DNA of 64,000 nt from NCBI RefSeq assembly GCF_008843145.1, contig NZ_CP030265.1, forward strand, positions 4,643,001 through 4,707,000. Reading direction: 5' to 3'. Position 1 is the first letter of the stretch. The number at the start of each line of letters is the position of its first letter. The notes beneath the pieces were generated by a model that was not told the origin of the DNA, searched no databases, and saw only the letters and a list, made by a program, of their open reading frames with translations. Position numbers and translations under genes: made by a program. Source of the stretch: Skermanella pratensis. Lineage in GTDB: Bacteria; Pseudomonadota; Alphaproteobacteria; Azospirillales; Azospirillaceae. Below are positions 53,408 to 62,179 of the stretch, piece by piece.

Positions 53408-55222
53408 TCAGAACATCTTCAGGTGGAAGTGGTAGGTGATGAATTCCTTGAACCGCTTGACGATCGACAGCGAATCCTTCAACAGGTCCCGCTCCAGGCG
53501 GTTCAACTGGTCCGGCCGGATGAAGTTGTCGGTCTGGGTGCCGGTCTCGCCGGCCGCCAGCCGGAGCTTGAGGCGCAGCTCCAGCATCGCCAGCAGGGCC
53601 TCGGTCAGTTCGGTCGCCAGAGTCGCGTCGAACACGCCGAGCGTCTGGAGCGCCCGGATGCGGTCGATCGTGTTGCGCTCCTGCAGGCGCTTCTCCAGCG
53701 CCAGGCTGCGCACGCCGTGGACCAGCGGGAAGATTCCGCCCTTCTTGATATCGAGCTGTTCCCCCTTGAGGTGCGAGAACAACCCGATCGGTGTGTCGAA
53801 GCTGAGCGTCGGCCGCGCGAAATGAGAAAAGAACATGTCGTTGGCGGACAGCGTCTCGATCAGGTAGTCGCGCGCCTGGTCGAGCAGCGTGGCGTCGCCG
53901 GCCACGGGTGCCGCGTCGTAGAAGATCGCCAGATTGAGCTGCGCCGCCTCGTCCGGATGGTAGACCCAGCCATGGATCGCCGCCCGGTACCCGGCCAGCG
54001 GTCGGGTCCATTCCGGCGTGTTGACCATGATGCCGCCGGGACACTGGGGATAGCCGAACTCGATCAGCGACCGGGAGAACTCCGCCGTGATCGATTCCAG
54101 GTCCGGGCAGGTGTAGCCGTCGCGCAGGATAAGGCCGTTGTCCTGGTCGGTCTTCAGGATCTGCTCGCCGCGCCCCTCGCTGCCCATCACGATCAGGCAG
54201 GAATTCTCCAGCAGGCCGGGCGGGGCCAGCAGCTCGAACAGCTTGGCGAAGATCCGGCGGTTGAGCGCCGTGACCATCTCGGCGATGAACTGGACCTTGA
54301 CGCCGTTGCCATGCAGGGCCTGGATCAGCGTCGGGATCTCGGCGGAGGCGGCGCGCAGGTCCGCCAAGTCGGAGGCCCGCTCGACCCGGATCGCAACGAT
54401 GTGGGAATTGTTGGCCAGGAAGCCCAGGAGGTCGACCTGCTCCAGGATGCCGGCTATGGCCTCCCCCTCGGTCACGACGACGCGGCGGATGCCGTGCTTG
54501 GTCATCACCACCAGGGCGTTGAACAGGAAATCGTCGATATCGAGCGAGATCATCGAATAGCTGGCGAGCGGCCCGACCGGCGAGGTCACGGGCGCCCCGT
54601 CCAGGATCACCGCGTCGCGCAGGTCGCGGTCGCTGAGGATGCCGACCCGTGCGGGCGTCCCGTCGGCCCCCGGCTCCTCCCTGACCAGCAGCGAGGTCGA
54701 GCGGGTCGCCTTCATGGCGGCGACCGCGTCGCGGGCGCTGCAGTCGGCACCCACATAGGCGGCGGGGTGGATATAGGCCTGCCGGATGCGGGCCATCATG
54801 AACGAGGTCATCTCGCGGTTGGCCTGGCGCACCGCCAGGTCGCGCAGCCGGTCGATCATCTCCTGGTGAAACCAGGCGCCGAACCCGGGGTTGGTCCGGG
54901 TCAGGTCGAGGAAGGTCTCTTGCGGCAGGAGCTGGCAGACGGTGTCCTCGCGCGCGAAGAAGGTGCTGGTGCCGGCCGATCCCAGCAAGGCTTTGATGTC
55001 GAAGCTCTCGCCCGGACCGTAGGCGGCCAGCACCTCGGTCCCGCTCAGTTCCTGGACGAGGCCCTTGAGCACGATATGCAGGTGGCCGGACGCCTCCTCC
55101 CCGCGCAGGACGGTGGCGCCCTTGGGCCAGACGACGATATCGGAGACCGCCATGACATGGTCCCGCTCGGCGGGTGTCAGGCGGTCGAACGGCGTGATCG
55201 TGAAACTGAAGGCTTCGAACAC
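53408..55222 (-). CDS. cNMP-binding, CBS and DUF294 nucleotidyltransferase-like signalling protein
   Basis: A 604-residue protein. Seen in order: a cyclic-nucleotide-binding-like domain (to about 115), two CBS repeats (about 150-275, with GILSDRDLRDAV), a nucleotidyltransferase core DUF294 with GSEGRGEQ at 347-354 and D-Q-D at 359-361, and a helical C-terminal domain. Known: such proteins are usually found next to acetate-uptake or acetyl-CoA synthetase genes and may regulate them by nucleotidylation. The GTG at 55222 (GAAGG nine bases upstream) is chosen over a TTG at 55267 that lies inside a terminator tail. It has DUF485-actP upstream and the exonuclease downstream. Confidence 0.85.
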   Translation of the reverse strand: MFEAFSFTITPFDRLTPAERDHVMAVSDIVVWPKGATVLRGEEASGHLHIVLKGLVQELSGTEVLAAYGPGESFDIKALLGSAGTSTFFAREDTVCQLLPQETFLDLTRTNPGFGAWFHQEMIDRLRDLAVRQANREMTSFMMARIRQAYIHPAAYVGADCSARDAVAAMKATRSTSLLVREEPGADGTPARVGILSDRDLRDAVILDGAPVTSPVGPLASYSMISLDIDDFLFNALVVMTKHGIRRVVVTEGEAIAGILEQVDLLGFLANNSHIVAIRVERASDLADLRAASAEIPTLIQALHGNGVKVQFIAEMVTALNRRIFAKLFELLAPPGLLENSCLIVMGSEGRGEQILKTDQDNGLILRDGYTCPDLESITAEFSRSLIEFGYPQCPGGIMVNTPEWTRPLAGYRAAIHGWVYHPDEAAQLNLAIFYDAAPVAGDATLLDQARDYLIETLSANDMFFSHFARPTLSFDTPIGLFSHLKGEQLDIKKGGIFPLVHGVRSLALEKRLQERNTIDRIRALQTLGVFDATLATELTEALLAMLELRLKLRLAAGETGTQTDNFIRPDQLNRLERDLLKDSLSIVKRFKEFITYHFHLKMF

Positions 55223-55266
55223 GTCGGCGCACCTTCGACGTTGGAGGTCGGGAAAAGTGAAAGCCA

Positions 55267-55301
55267 AGAAAAACGCCCCAAGGTTGGCAGCCTTGGGGCG
55301 T
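55267..55301 (-). terminator. Rho-independent terminator of actP
   Basis: On the minus strand an 11-bp perfect stem, ACGCCCCAAGG with CCTTGGGGCGT (55273-55283 and 55291-55301), closes a 7-base loop and runs into TTTTCTT. It lies about 95 bases past the actP stop and directly before the DUF294 gene, so DUF294 needs its own promoter or read-through. Confidence 0.9.
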
Positions 55302-55351
55302 CTTGGCGAGAGCCTGCGTCACGGGGGAGGTTTCCCCCGCGACACAATAGC

Positions 55352-55396
55352 GCAGACTGCCGGGGCGCAGACTGCCGGGGCACAGACTGCCGGGCT
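55352..55396. repeat. 15-bp tandem repeat, three copies, after actP
   Basis: GCAGACTGCCGGGGC is present twice exactly (55352 and 55367) and once with three changes (55382). The last copy runs into the actP stop codon. Confidence 0.88.
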
Positions 55397-57108
55397 CAGT
55401 GGGACGAAGCACCCTCGGCGCCAAGACCGGTCTGGGAGCGGATGTACTGCGCCTCGTAAGCGGCGGCCTCTTCGGCGGCGTTCTTGCTCTTGTCGATGAT
55501 CGAGAAGAACCAAGTCCCGACGAAGGCCAGGGTGACCGAGAAGATCGCCGGGTTGTCGTAGCCGAACGGGGCGCTGCCCTTGGCGTTGCCCAGCACGCCT
55601 TCCCACACGGTCGGCCCCAGGATCACCATCACGGTAGCGCTGATCAGGCCCAGGAAGCCGCCGACCAGGGCGCCCTGCGTCGTCAGCTTGCTCCAGAACA
55701 TGGACATCACGATGATCGGGAAATTGGCCGAGGCCGCGATGGCGAAGGCGAGGCCCACCATGAAGGCGATGTTCTGCTGCTCGAAGGCGATGCCGAGCAC
55801 CATGGCGAGGATGCCGAGGACCACGGTCGCGATCTTCGAGACCCGGATCTCCTGCACCTCGTTGACCCGGCCGCGGCGGAACACCGAGGCGTAGAGGTCG
55901 TGCGACACGGCGGAAGCGCCCGCCAGCGTCAGGCCCGACACCACCGCCAGGATGGTCGCGAAGGCGACGGCCGAGATGAAGCCCATGAACAGGTCGCCGC
56001 CGACCGCCTTGGACAGATGAATGGCGCCCATGTTGGTGCCGCCGATCATGTCCTTCAGCTTGTCGTAGGTGACGCCGTCCGCGCCCAGCTTGAAGTAGTT
56101 CGGGTCGTTCATCAGCAGGACGATGGCGCCGAAGCCGATGATGAAGGTCAGGATGTAGAAGTAGCCGATGAAGCCGGTGGCGTAGAAGACCGACTTGCGG
56201 GCCTCCTTGGCGTCGGCGACGGTGAAGAAGCGCATCAGGATGTGCGGCAATCCTGCGGTGCCGAACATCAGCGCGATGCCCAGCGAGATCGCCGAGACCG
56301 GGTCCTTGACCAGGGTGCCGGGCTCCATGATCGCGATGCCCTTGGGATGGATGTCCACCGCGGCCTGGAACAGCGCGCCGAAATTGAAGTTGTAGGTCAC
56401 CAGCACCATCAGCGCCATGAAGGACGCGCCGGAGAGCAGCAGGACCGCCTTGATGATCTGCACCCAGGTGGTGGCGAGCATGCCGCCGAAGGTGACGTAC
56501 ATGACCATCAGCACGCCGACCAGGATGACGGCGTAGTTGTACTGCAGGCCGAACAGGAGCTGGATGAGCTTGCCGGCGCCGACCATCTGGGCGATCAGGT
56601 AGAGCGCCACGACGACCAGCGAACCGGAGGCCGCCAGGGTGCGGATCGGGGTCTGCTGCAGGCGGTAGGAGGCGACGTCGGCGAAGGTGTACTTGCCGAG
56701 GTTGCGCAGCTGCTCCGCGATCAGGAACAGGATGATCGGCCAGCCGACCAGGAAGCCGATCGAGTAGATCAGCCCGTCGAAGCCCGAGGTGTAGACCAGC
56801 GCCGAGATGCCGAGGAACGAGGCCGCCGACATGTAGTCGCCGGCGATCGCCAAGCCGTTCTGGAAGCCGGTGATGCCGCCGCCGGCGGCGTAGAAGTCCT
56901 TGGCCGACTTGGTCTTGGACGCGGCCCAGTAGGTGATCCCCAGCGTTCCCGCCACGAAGGCCAGGAACATGACGATGGCGGTCCAGTTGGTCGCCGACTT
57001 CTGGACGGCGCCGGAGATGGCGTCGGCGGCGAACGCCGAGCCCGGAACGGCCAGAGCGGCCGCGGCGACGGCCGATGCCGCCGCGAATGCTGCGATGACG
57101 CGCTTCAT
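55396..57108 (-). CDS. actP: Cation/acetate symporter ActP
   Basis: A 570-residue sodium:solute symporter. Seen: a signal-like N-terminus ending [10 protein letters not shown] as in ActP; about thirteen helices; family segments [36 protein letters not shown] and [20 protein letters not shown]. Known: ActP takes up acetate and glycolate with a cation. The start overlaps the DUF485 stop by one base (TAATG). A terminator follows. With glcDEF at the other end of the window it indicates use of small C2 acids. Confidence 0.95.
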   Translation of the reverse strand: MKRVIAAFAAASAVAAAALAVPGSAFAADAISGAVQKSATNWTAIVMFLAFVAGTLGITYWAASKTKSAKDFYAAGGGITGFQNGLAIAGDYMSAASFLGISALVYTSGFDGLIYSIGFLVGWPIILFLIAEQLRNLGKYTFADVASYRLQQTPIRTLAASGSLVVVALYLIAQMVGAGKLIQLLFGLQYNYAVILVGVLMVMYVTFGGMLATTWVQIIKAVLLLSGASFMALMVLVTYNFNFGALFQAAVDIHPKGIAIMEPGTLVKDPVSAISLGIALMFGTAGLPHILMRFFTVADAKEARKSVFYATGFIGYFYILTFIIGFGAIVLLMNDPNYFKLGADGVTYDKLKDMIGGTNMGAIHLSKAVGGDLFMGFISAVAFATILAVVSGLTLAGASAVSHDLYASVFRRGRVNEVQEIRVSKIATVVLGILAMVLGIAFEQQNIAFMVGLAFAIAASANFPIIVMSMFWSKLTTQGALVGGFLGLISATVMVILGPTVWEGVLGNAKGSAPFGYDNPAIFSVTLAFVGTWFFSIIDKSKNAAEEAAAYEAQYIRSQTGLGAEGASSH

Positions 57109-57410
57109 TATTTCAGGTCCTCGATGATCTGCCGGTTCAGTTCGTCGAACTCGGAATTGGCGCGACGAACGTAGATACCGGTCAGCACGAAGGCCGAGAC
57201 GATGATCAGCGCGCCGAGCGGAATGCCTAAGGTGATGACGCCGAAGACGGGCGTGCCCAGGGCCTTGGGAGCGAAGGCCACCACGAGGATGAAGCCGTAG
57301 TAGATCACCAGCATCACGATCGACAGGAGCCAACCATAGGCTGCACGCTTCTGGGTCAGTTCTGCGAATTTGGGGTTGTTCCTGATTTTTGTTGTCAATT
57401 CTCGCTGCAT
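57108..57410 (-). CDS. yjcH: DUF485 family membrane protein (YjcH-like)
   Basis: A 100-residue protein. Seen: two membrane helices (about residues 25-48 and 57-80) after an N-terminal [14 protein letters not shown], and a basic C-terminus [18 protein letters not shown]. This is the family always found just upstream of actP; in E. coli it is yjcH between acs and actP. Its exact role with the symporter is not known. It is the first gene of the pair, so the promoter should lie at 57411-57500. Confidence 0.92.
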   Translation of the reverse strand: MQRELTTKIRNNPKFAELTQKRAAYGWLLSIVMLVIYYGFILVVAFAPKALGTPVFGVITLGIPLGALIIVSAFVLTGIYVRRANSEFDELNRQIIEDLK

Positions 57411-57701
57411 CCGGGGTCCCCCTCGATTTGTCCGAGCGCCATGTCAGAAATGAAGCTCTGCTTTTAGTCGCAGGATCGTACCGGAAGCTTCGTGCAATGG
57501 GACTGATCTGGATCAATTGTTAAACGACGCTGCGCGCTCCCCGCAGTGTCCACCGCGCCGCGCAGTCGAGGACGTTCCACCCGCGGTTTTCTTCGGCGGC
57601 GACGCTCCTGCCCTGCGATCATCTCCGCGCAGATGTGTTGATCCCCGCAAGGCGAAGGCCATGCGGTCCCGCCGTAAGACCGGGTGAAGAAGGGAATTCC
57701 A

Positions 57702-57896
57702 ATGACCACAGGCTCTTGGGCCTATGATTCGACCAATGGTCAGATGCCGGAGTCCCGGAAAGCAGAGGTTCTTCCACTCGGGCGGCGTATCCTGAGCGCC
57801 GCCGGTCACGGCAGCTCCGATGGGATGTTTCCATTCTGTGGATCCGTGCACTGTGGGAAAGACCATGATTATCAACGAATTCTTCGTAACCGTTAG
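57702..57896 (+). CDS. Possible small protein
   Basis: A 64-residue frame starting ATG after GAAGAAGGGAA, a good ribosome binding site. Seen: SWAYDSTNGQMPESRKAEVL and a C-terminal CGSVHCGKDHDY. It overlaps the next start in another frame by 32 bases. No family is recognised, and the codon pattern is not clearly coding. Reported only because of the strong ribosome binding site. Confidence 0.25.
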   Translation: MTTGSWAYDSTNGQMPESRKAEVLPLGRRILSAAGHGSSDGMFPFCGSVHCGKDHDYQRILRNR

Positions 57897-58200
57897 GGTC
57901 GGAAGATGGTACGTGGACAACGGGACCGACAGTCACGGCCCCTACCTCAGCCAGCAAGACGCGACCGCCGACGCGATCGAGGCTGCGGAGCAGGTCTCCG
58001 GCCGCAAGAAACCGGCGGCCGTCCTGGTAAAGCTGCCGGGCTCCAACGCGACGCTGGTCTGGACTTCGCGGCGCCGCCTGGAAGACAGGACGCCGGAAGA
58101 CAGGACGCCGGAAGACAGGACGCCGGAAGACAGGACGCCGGAAGACAGGACGAGGGAGGCCGTGGCGGAGGCGGGGCCGGAGGTCCGGGCAATCCCTTGA
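57865..58200 (+). CDS. Hypothetical protein with EDRTP repeat
   Basis: A 111-residue protein. Seen: a small N-terminal domain FFVTVRVGRWYVDNGTDSHGPY and ATADAIEAAEQVSGRKKPAAVLVKL that resembles the DUF2188-like fold, followed by RRRL and four EDRTP units plus a partial fifth, then an acidic-basic tail. GGGAAAG precedes the ATG. The repeated part is encoded by a 15-bp minisatellite and is probably unstructured. It lies 55 bases before the HWE kinase and may be cotranscribed. Function unknown. Confidence 0.55.
   Translation: MIINEFFVTVRVGRWYVDNGTDSHGPYLSQQDATADAIEAAEQVSGRKKPAAVLVKLPGSNATLVWTSRRRLEDRTPEDRTPEDRTPEDRTPEDRTREAVAEAGPEVRAIP
58081..58155. repeat. 15-bp minisatellite GAAGACAGGACGCCG
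   Basis: Four exact head-to-tail copies (58081-58140) and a fifth with the last three bases changed. It is in frame and encodes EDRTP each time, so gain or loss of a unit would not break the gene. Confidence 0.95.
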
Positions 58201-58255
58201 GCCGGCCTGCCGCGGCATCGGCCACCGCACGTCCCGCCCGCGTTCGGACCTGAGC

Positions 58256-59377
58256 ATGCCCCATTCCCCCAGGAAGGAAGCGCGCGCCCGGTATCGGGAT
58301 GAGTCGCCCGAGGAGATGTGCCGCCTGATCGACGATCTGCGTCGGGAGCTGGCGATCTCGGGGTTGGAGCGTGAGCAGGCGCAGATCGAAGCCGAGGACC
58401 TGCGCGAGCAGGCGACCCTGTATGTGCAGGTCTGCGCGACCCTGGAAACCCGGCTCGAAGCCATGTCCGAACACCTGCGCCAGACCGAGCGGGCACTCGC
58501 CGAAGTGCGGCGGCTGCGCGAGGAGGATCGGATCTTCCGGCGCTCGCTGGAGCGCCAGCTGCTGGCCAGCCGCGTGGAGGCCGAGACCGCCGAGGAGGAG
58601 TTCCGCGTCGTGCTGGAGGAACTCGACCAGTCGTCCCGCGAACTGGCCGAGGGCAACGCCCGCCTGCGCGACCTGAACGAGACGCTGGAACGCCAGGTCG
58701 ACCAGCGCACCGCCGACCTGAAGGCGGTGCTCGCCGACCGGGATGCCCTGATCCACGAGATCCACCACCAGACCCGCAACAATCTCCAGGTCATATCGAG
58801 CCTGCTCAACCTTCAGGCGTCCCGCCTGGAGGAGCCGAGTGCCCGCGAGGTGCGGAAGAGCTTCGGGCGGATCCAGACCATGAGCCTCGTCCACGGCCTG
58901 GTGTTCGACGACAGCAGCACCGCCGACTTGCCGATCGGGCCGCTCCTCGTCACGGTCTGCGACCGGACGACGGCCGATCTGGGTCCCTTTCCCGGGATAG
59001 CGGTGCGGGTGACGGGCGGGACCGGAGTCGTTCCCCTGAAGGCCGCCGTGCAGCTTGCCCTGATCGTGTCCGAACTGGTCGCCAACGCGCTGACCCATGC
59101 CTACCCGCCCGGCGACCACGGAGGCGACCGGAACGGCACCGTCGAGATCACCGTCATCGGCGAACCGCGGGTGAGGGCGATCAGCGTCCGCGACGACGGC
59201 GTCGGCCTGGACGACAGCCGCACCGCGTCGCGCCGCGGCCTGGGCCTGCTGCTGGTCCACACCCTGGCGCGGCAGGTCGGCGCCCGGATACGCTTCGCGT
59301 CCGCCGGGAGACCGGTCGCTCGCCTGCGGCCGGAACGCGGCACCGAGGTTGAAATCCAGCTGCCGCAAATGGATTGA
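58256..59377 (+). CDS. Cytoplasmic HWE/HisKA_2 histidine kinase with coiled-coil input
   Basis: A 373-residue soluble kinase. Seen: residues 20-150 are one long coiled coil (heptad-rich with many Glu, Arg and Leu) instead of a sensor domain; HisKA_2 EIHHQTRNNLQVISSLLNLQ with H170; an N-box LVANALTHAY; and a G-box DDGVGLDD. Known: such kinases often join general-stress signalling. No response regulator is adjacent. The start is ATG 58256. The signal must come from a partner bound to the coiled coil. Confidence 0.85.
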   Translation: MPHSPRKEARARYRDESPEEMCRLIDDLRRELAISGLEREQAQIEAEDLREQATLYVQVCATLETRLEAMSEHLRQTERALAEVRRLREEDRIFRRSLERQLLASRVEAETAEEEFRVVLEELDQSSRELAEGNARLRDLNETLERQVDQRTADLKAVLADRDALIHEIHHQTRNNLQVISSLLNLQASRLEEPSAREVRKSFGRIQTMSLVHGLVFDDSSTADLPIGPLLVTVCDRTTADLGPFPGIAVRVTGGTGVVPLKAAVQLALIVSELVANALTHAYPPGDHGGDRNGTVEITVIGEPRVRAISVRDDGVGLDDSRTASRRGLGLLLVHTLARQVGARIRFASAGRPVARLRPERGTEVEIQLPQMD

Positions 59378-59638
59378 TGGCCGATGGATCGGTGATAGAC
59401 TAGCGGTCCGGCACCGCCGGTCGCCGCAGGTCGGCCTTCGCCCGTCAGGGCGGACGACGACACTCCGCATCGACGCTCCGGGCACGGAGAACCGATCGAA
59501 ATCACCGTGCAAGACCGCTAGGTTCCAGCCGTCGGGCCTCCGGGCCCGACGCATCGCAGCACACGAGGCGGGGGAATCGATCGTTTCAGCCAGAACACCG
59601 GCGCCGGACGCCCCACTCCGGCCCCGCAGGAGCCATCC

Positions 59639-60346
59639 CTGTCCACCCTCGGCATCGTCATTCCCGCGCTGAACGCGGAAAGGCCCGGCTCCTGCGGCCT
59701 GGGCCGGACGCTGGAAGCGATCGGCCCGGTTGCGGCGGCGGCAGGATGGCCGATCCTGGTGTCCGACGGCGGCTCGACCGACGGCACCCCGGAGACGGCC
59801 CGGCGGCACGGCGCGCGGGTCGTCCGGGCGCCGCGCGGACGCGGATCCCAGCTGGCCGCCGGCGCCGAGGCCCTGCTGGCGGACGGCGGGACGGAATGGC
59901 TGTTCTTCCTGCACGCCGACAGCGTGCCCGACCCTTACTGGGCGGATGAAGCGGCGCGCTTCGCCGCGGCGGCGGACAACCGCGACCGCGCCGGCTACGG
60001 GCGATTCGCGCTTGACGATGCCGCGGCGCCGGCCCGCCGGATCGAGCGGCTGGTCGAGTGGCGATGCCGCCGGTTCGGCTTGCCCTACGGCGACCAGGGC
60101 CTGCTGATTCATCGCGACCTGTACCGCGAGGTGGGCGGCTTCCCCGCCATCGGCCTGATGGAGGATGTCGCCGTCGTGCGCCGGATCGGCCGGCGCCGCC
60201 TGGTTCCCCTCCCCTTCGCCGTGACCACCTCGGCGGAGCGTTACCGGCGCGGCGGCTATGTCCGCCGGCCGCTGCGCAACCTCGGCTGCCTCGCCCTCTA
60301 TCTGGCCGGCCTGCCGCCCGACGCCGTCCGCCGGCTCTACGGGTAA
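59639..60346 (+). CDS. rSAM/selenodomain-associated transferase 2 (TIGR04283) glycosyltransferase
   Basis: A 235-residue family 2 glycosyltransferase. Seen: LGIVIPALNAE at the very start (the nucleotide-binding strand), SDGGSTDGTPE with the DGxSxDG motif, LFFLHADSVPDPYW and YGDQGLLIHRDLY, then SAERYRRGGYVRRPLRN. The frame has no ATG, GTG or TTG before the conserved strand; AGGAG lies six bases before a CTG at 59639, so CTG is the probable start codon. A start at GTG 59759 would delete the sugar-nucleotide site. It is followed after 7 bases by its usual partner. Confidence 0.8.
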   Translation: MSTLGIVIPALNAERPGSCGLGRTLEAIGPVAAAAGWPILVSDGGSTDGTPETARRHGARVVRAPRGRGSQLAAGAEALLADGGTEWLFFLHADSVPDPYWADEAARFAAAADNRDRAGYGRFALDDAAAPARRIERLVEWRCRRFGLPYGDQGLLIHRDLYREVGGFPAIGLMEDVAVVRRIGRRRLVPLPFAVTTSAERYRRGGYVRRPLRNLGCLALYLAGLPPDAVRRLYG

Positions 60347-60353
60347 GCCCGCG

Positions 60354-61004
60354 ATGACCCTCGGACCGGCCCCGACGGGGCGCCATCTCGTGGTCTTCGC
60401 GCGGGAAGCCCGCCTCGGGCGCGGCAAGCGGCGACTGGCCGCCCATGTCGGCCCGGTCGCGGCGGTGCATTTCCAGCGCACCGCCCTCCCGGCCCTGCTG
60501 CGCCGGCTCGGCCGGGACCCGCGCTGGACCGTCTGGCTGGCCCTGACGCCCGACCGCGCGCGGATGCCGGCGGGGCTTCCGAAGCGGGTACGGCCGCTCG
60601 CCCAGGGCACCGGCGGATTGGGCGAGCGGATGCGCCGCCCGATGCGCCGCCCGCCCGTCGGCCTGCCGCCCGGTCCGGTGGTGGTGATCGGAAGCGACAT
60701 CCCGGCGGTCCGGCCGGACCATGTCGCCGCCGCCTTCCGGGCGCTGGGGAACCGCGCCTTCGTCTTCGGGCCGGCGGCGGACGGCGGTTACTGGCTGGTC
60801 GGGGCGCGCCGCCGGCCGGCCGAACCGCGCGACATCTTCGCCGGCGTCCGCTGGTCGAGCCCGCGCGCCCTGTCCGACACGCTCGCCAACCTGCGCCCCG
60901 GCGAGGCGGGGCCGCCGCTGGGCCTGCTGGAGGATGTCGACGATCCCGCGGCCTGGCGCCGCTGGCGGCGCGGTGGGAAAAACCGCGCGTTCACGCCGAT
61001 GTGA
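60354..61004 (+). CDS. rSAM/selenodomain-associated transferase 1 (TIGR04282) protein
   Basis: A 216-residue nucleotidyltransferase-like protein. Seen: HLVVFAREARLGRGKRRLAA (the P-G-K-T-R-L-type loop), GLGERM, VVVIGSDIPAVRPDHV, FGPAADGGYWLVGAR and a DIFAGVRWSS end. This is the usual neighbour of TIGR04283 proteins; the two are named for co-occurrence with radical-SAM proteins and have been proposed for glycosylated arsenical or related products. No radical SAM gene is here. A 12-bp duplication lies near 60629. Confidence 0.85.
   Translation: MTLGPAPTGRHLVVFAREARLGRGKRRLAAHVGPVAAVHFQRTALPALLRRLGRDPRWTVWLALTPDRARMPAGLPKRVRPLAQGTGGLGERMRRPMRRPPVGLPPGPVVVIGSDIPAVRPDHVAAAFRALGNRAFVFGPAADGGYWLVGARRRPAEPRDIFAGVRWSSPRALSDTLANLRPGEAGPPLGLLEDVDDPAAWRRWRRGGKNRAFTPM
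60629..60652. repeat. 12-bp tandem duplication
   Basis: GATGCGCCGCCC is present twice in a row and, in frame, gives the MRRP-MRRP pattern in the TIGR04282 protein. Confidence 0.85.
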
Positions 61005-61050
61005 AGGCTTGAGCTATGGCCGGACGCCACGGGCCGCCATATTGTTCCGC

Positions 61051-62154
61051 ATGATCTCGACGCCCCTGCTCCAGGCCCTGCACCGGCGGCTCATCCGGCT
61101 GTCCGGATACGGGGATGTCCGCCTTGAGGACCTGACGCCCCTCCCCACCACCGGGCTGGCGCACGACCATGTGCGCGTGGCCGGCCACGGCGTCCTTCTC
61201 AGGGTGCCCAGGCAGAGCCAGCTGGGCCTGTCCGCGGCGTCCAACCTGACCTACCAGGCGGCCTGTTTCGAACGCGCCGGCCCTGGCGGCCACGTGCCGG
61301 GCCTGCGCGCCGTGATGCTGCCGGAGGAGACGGTGCCGATGGGCGCGCTGGTGGTCGACGAGATCGCCGGCCGGCCGCCCGCCCTGCCGGCCGACCTGCC
61401 CGCGATCGTCCGCGCCTTGGCGTCGATCCACGGGCTTCCGGTGCCGGCCCCGCCGGATCGCCGCCCCCTGCGCGACCAGGAGGACCCGGTCGGCGCCACG
61501 CTCGGGGAGGTGACGGCGCAGGCGCGGCACCTCGACGACGCCGGGCTCCACCCGGAGGCCCGCGCCGCGATAGAGCAGGAACTCGCCTGGGCCGCAGGCT
61601 TCGCGCGCCGGAGCGGAAGGCCGCCGGTCACCCTGATCTCGTTCGATGCCCATCCCGGCAATTTCCTCATCGCCGGCTCCGGGCCGGCTCCCGGCACCGC
61701 CGTCCTGGTCGACCTGGAGAAGGCCCGCTACGGCACCGCCGGGTTCGATCTGGCGCATGCCACGCTCTACACCTCGACCACCTGGGACGTTTCCTGCCAC
61801 GCCGTGCTCGGCACCGCCGACATCGCCGCCGCTTACGGGCTGTGGCTGGATGTCGTGGACCCTGCCCTGGCCGGCGCCTGCCGCCCCTGGCTGCTGCCGC
61901 TGCGGCGGGTGATGTGGCTGTGGTCGGTGACCTGGTGCGCCAAGTGGCGGGTCGAGTCGCGGGCGGTGGCCAAGGCCGGCAAGCACCGGGCCGAGAGCGC
62001 CGAGGACTGGTCGGCCGACCTCAGCGACGCGGCCCTGGTGAAGCATGTCGCCGGCCGGGTGGCGGATTACCTGGACCCGGTCACCATCGCTGCCGTACGG
62101 TCGGAATGGCTCAACGCCAATCCCCTGACCGACCTGCTTCCGCTTCCGGGCTGA
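61051..62154 (+). CDS. Phosphotransferase (APH/choline kinase-like fold)
   Basis: A 367-residue protein. Seen: an N-terminal part with LLRVPRQSQLGL (nucleotide-binding strand), ISFDAHPGNFLIA (catalytic loop with the D and N positions of aminoglycoside-phosphotransferase-like kinases) and AVLVDLEKARYGTAGFDLA (metal-binding segment, D-x-E-K). The substrate is unknown. It lies 46 bases after the TIGR04282 gene and 25 bases before ynjB, so it belongs to this cluster. The ATG at 61051 is chosen because the sequence before it is not family-like. Confidence 0.8.
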   Translation: MISTPLLQALHRRLIRLSGYGDVRLEDLTPLPTTGLAHDHVRVAGHGVLLRVPRQSQLGLSAASNLTYQAACFERAGPGGHVPGLRAVMLPEETVPMGALVVDEIAGRPPALPADLPAIVRALASIHGLPVPAPPDRRPLRDQEDPVGATLGEVTAQARHLDDAGLHPEARAAIEQELAWAAGFARRSGRPPVTLISFDAHPGNFLIAGSGPAPGTAVLVDLEKARYGTAGFDLAHATLYTSTTWDVSCHAVLGTADIAAAYGLWLDVVDPALAGACRPWLLPLRRVMWLWSVTWCAKWRVESRAVAKAGKHRAESAEDWSADLSDAALVKHVAGRVADYLDPVTIAAVRSEWLNANPLTDLLPLPG

Positions 62155-62179
62155 GCCACCAACAGGAGATCCCAGAACA

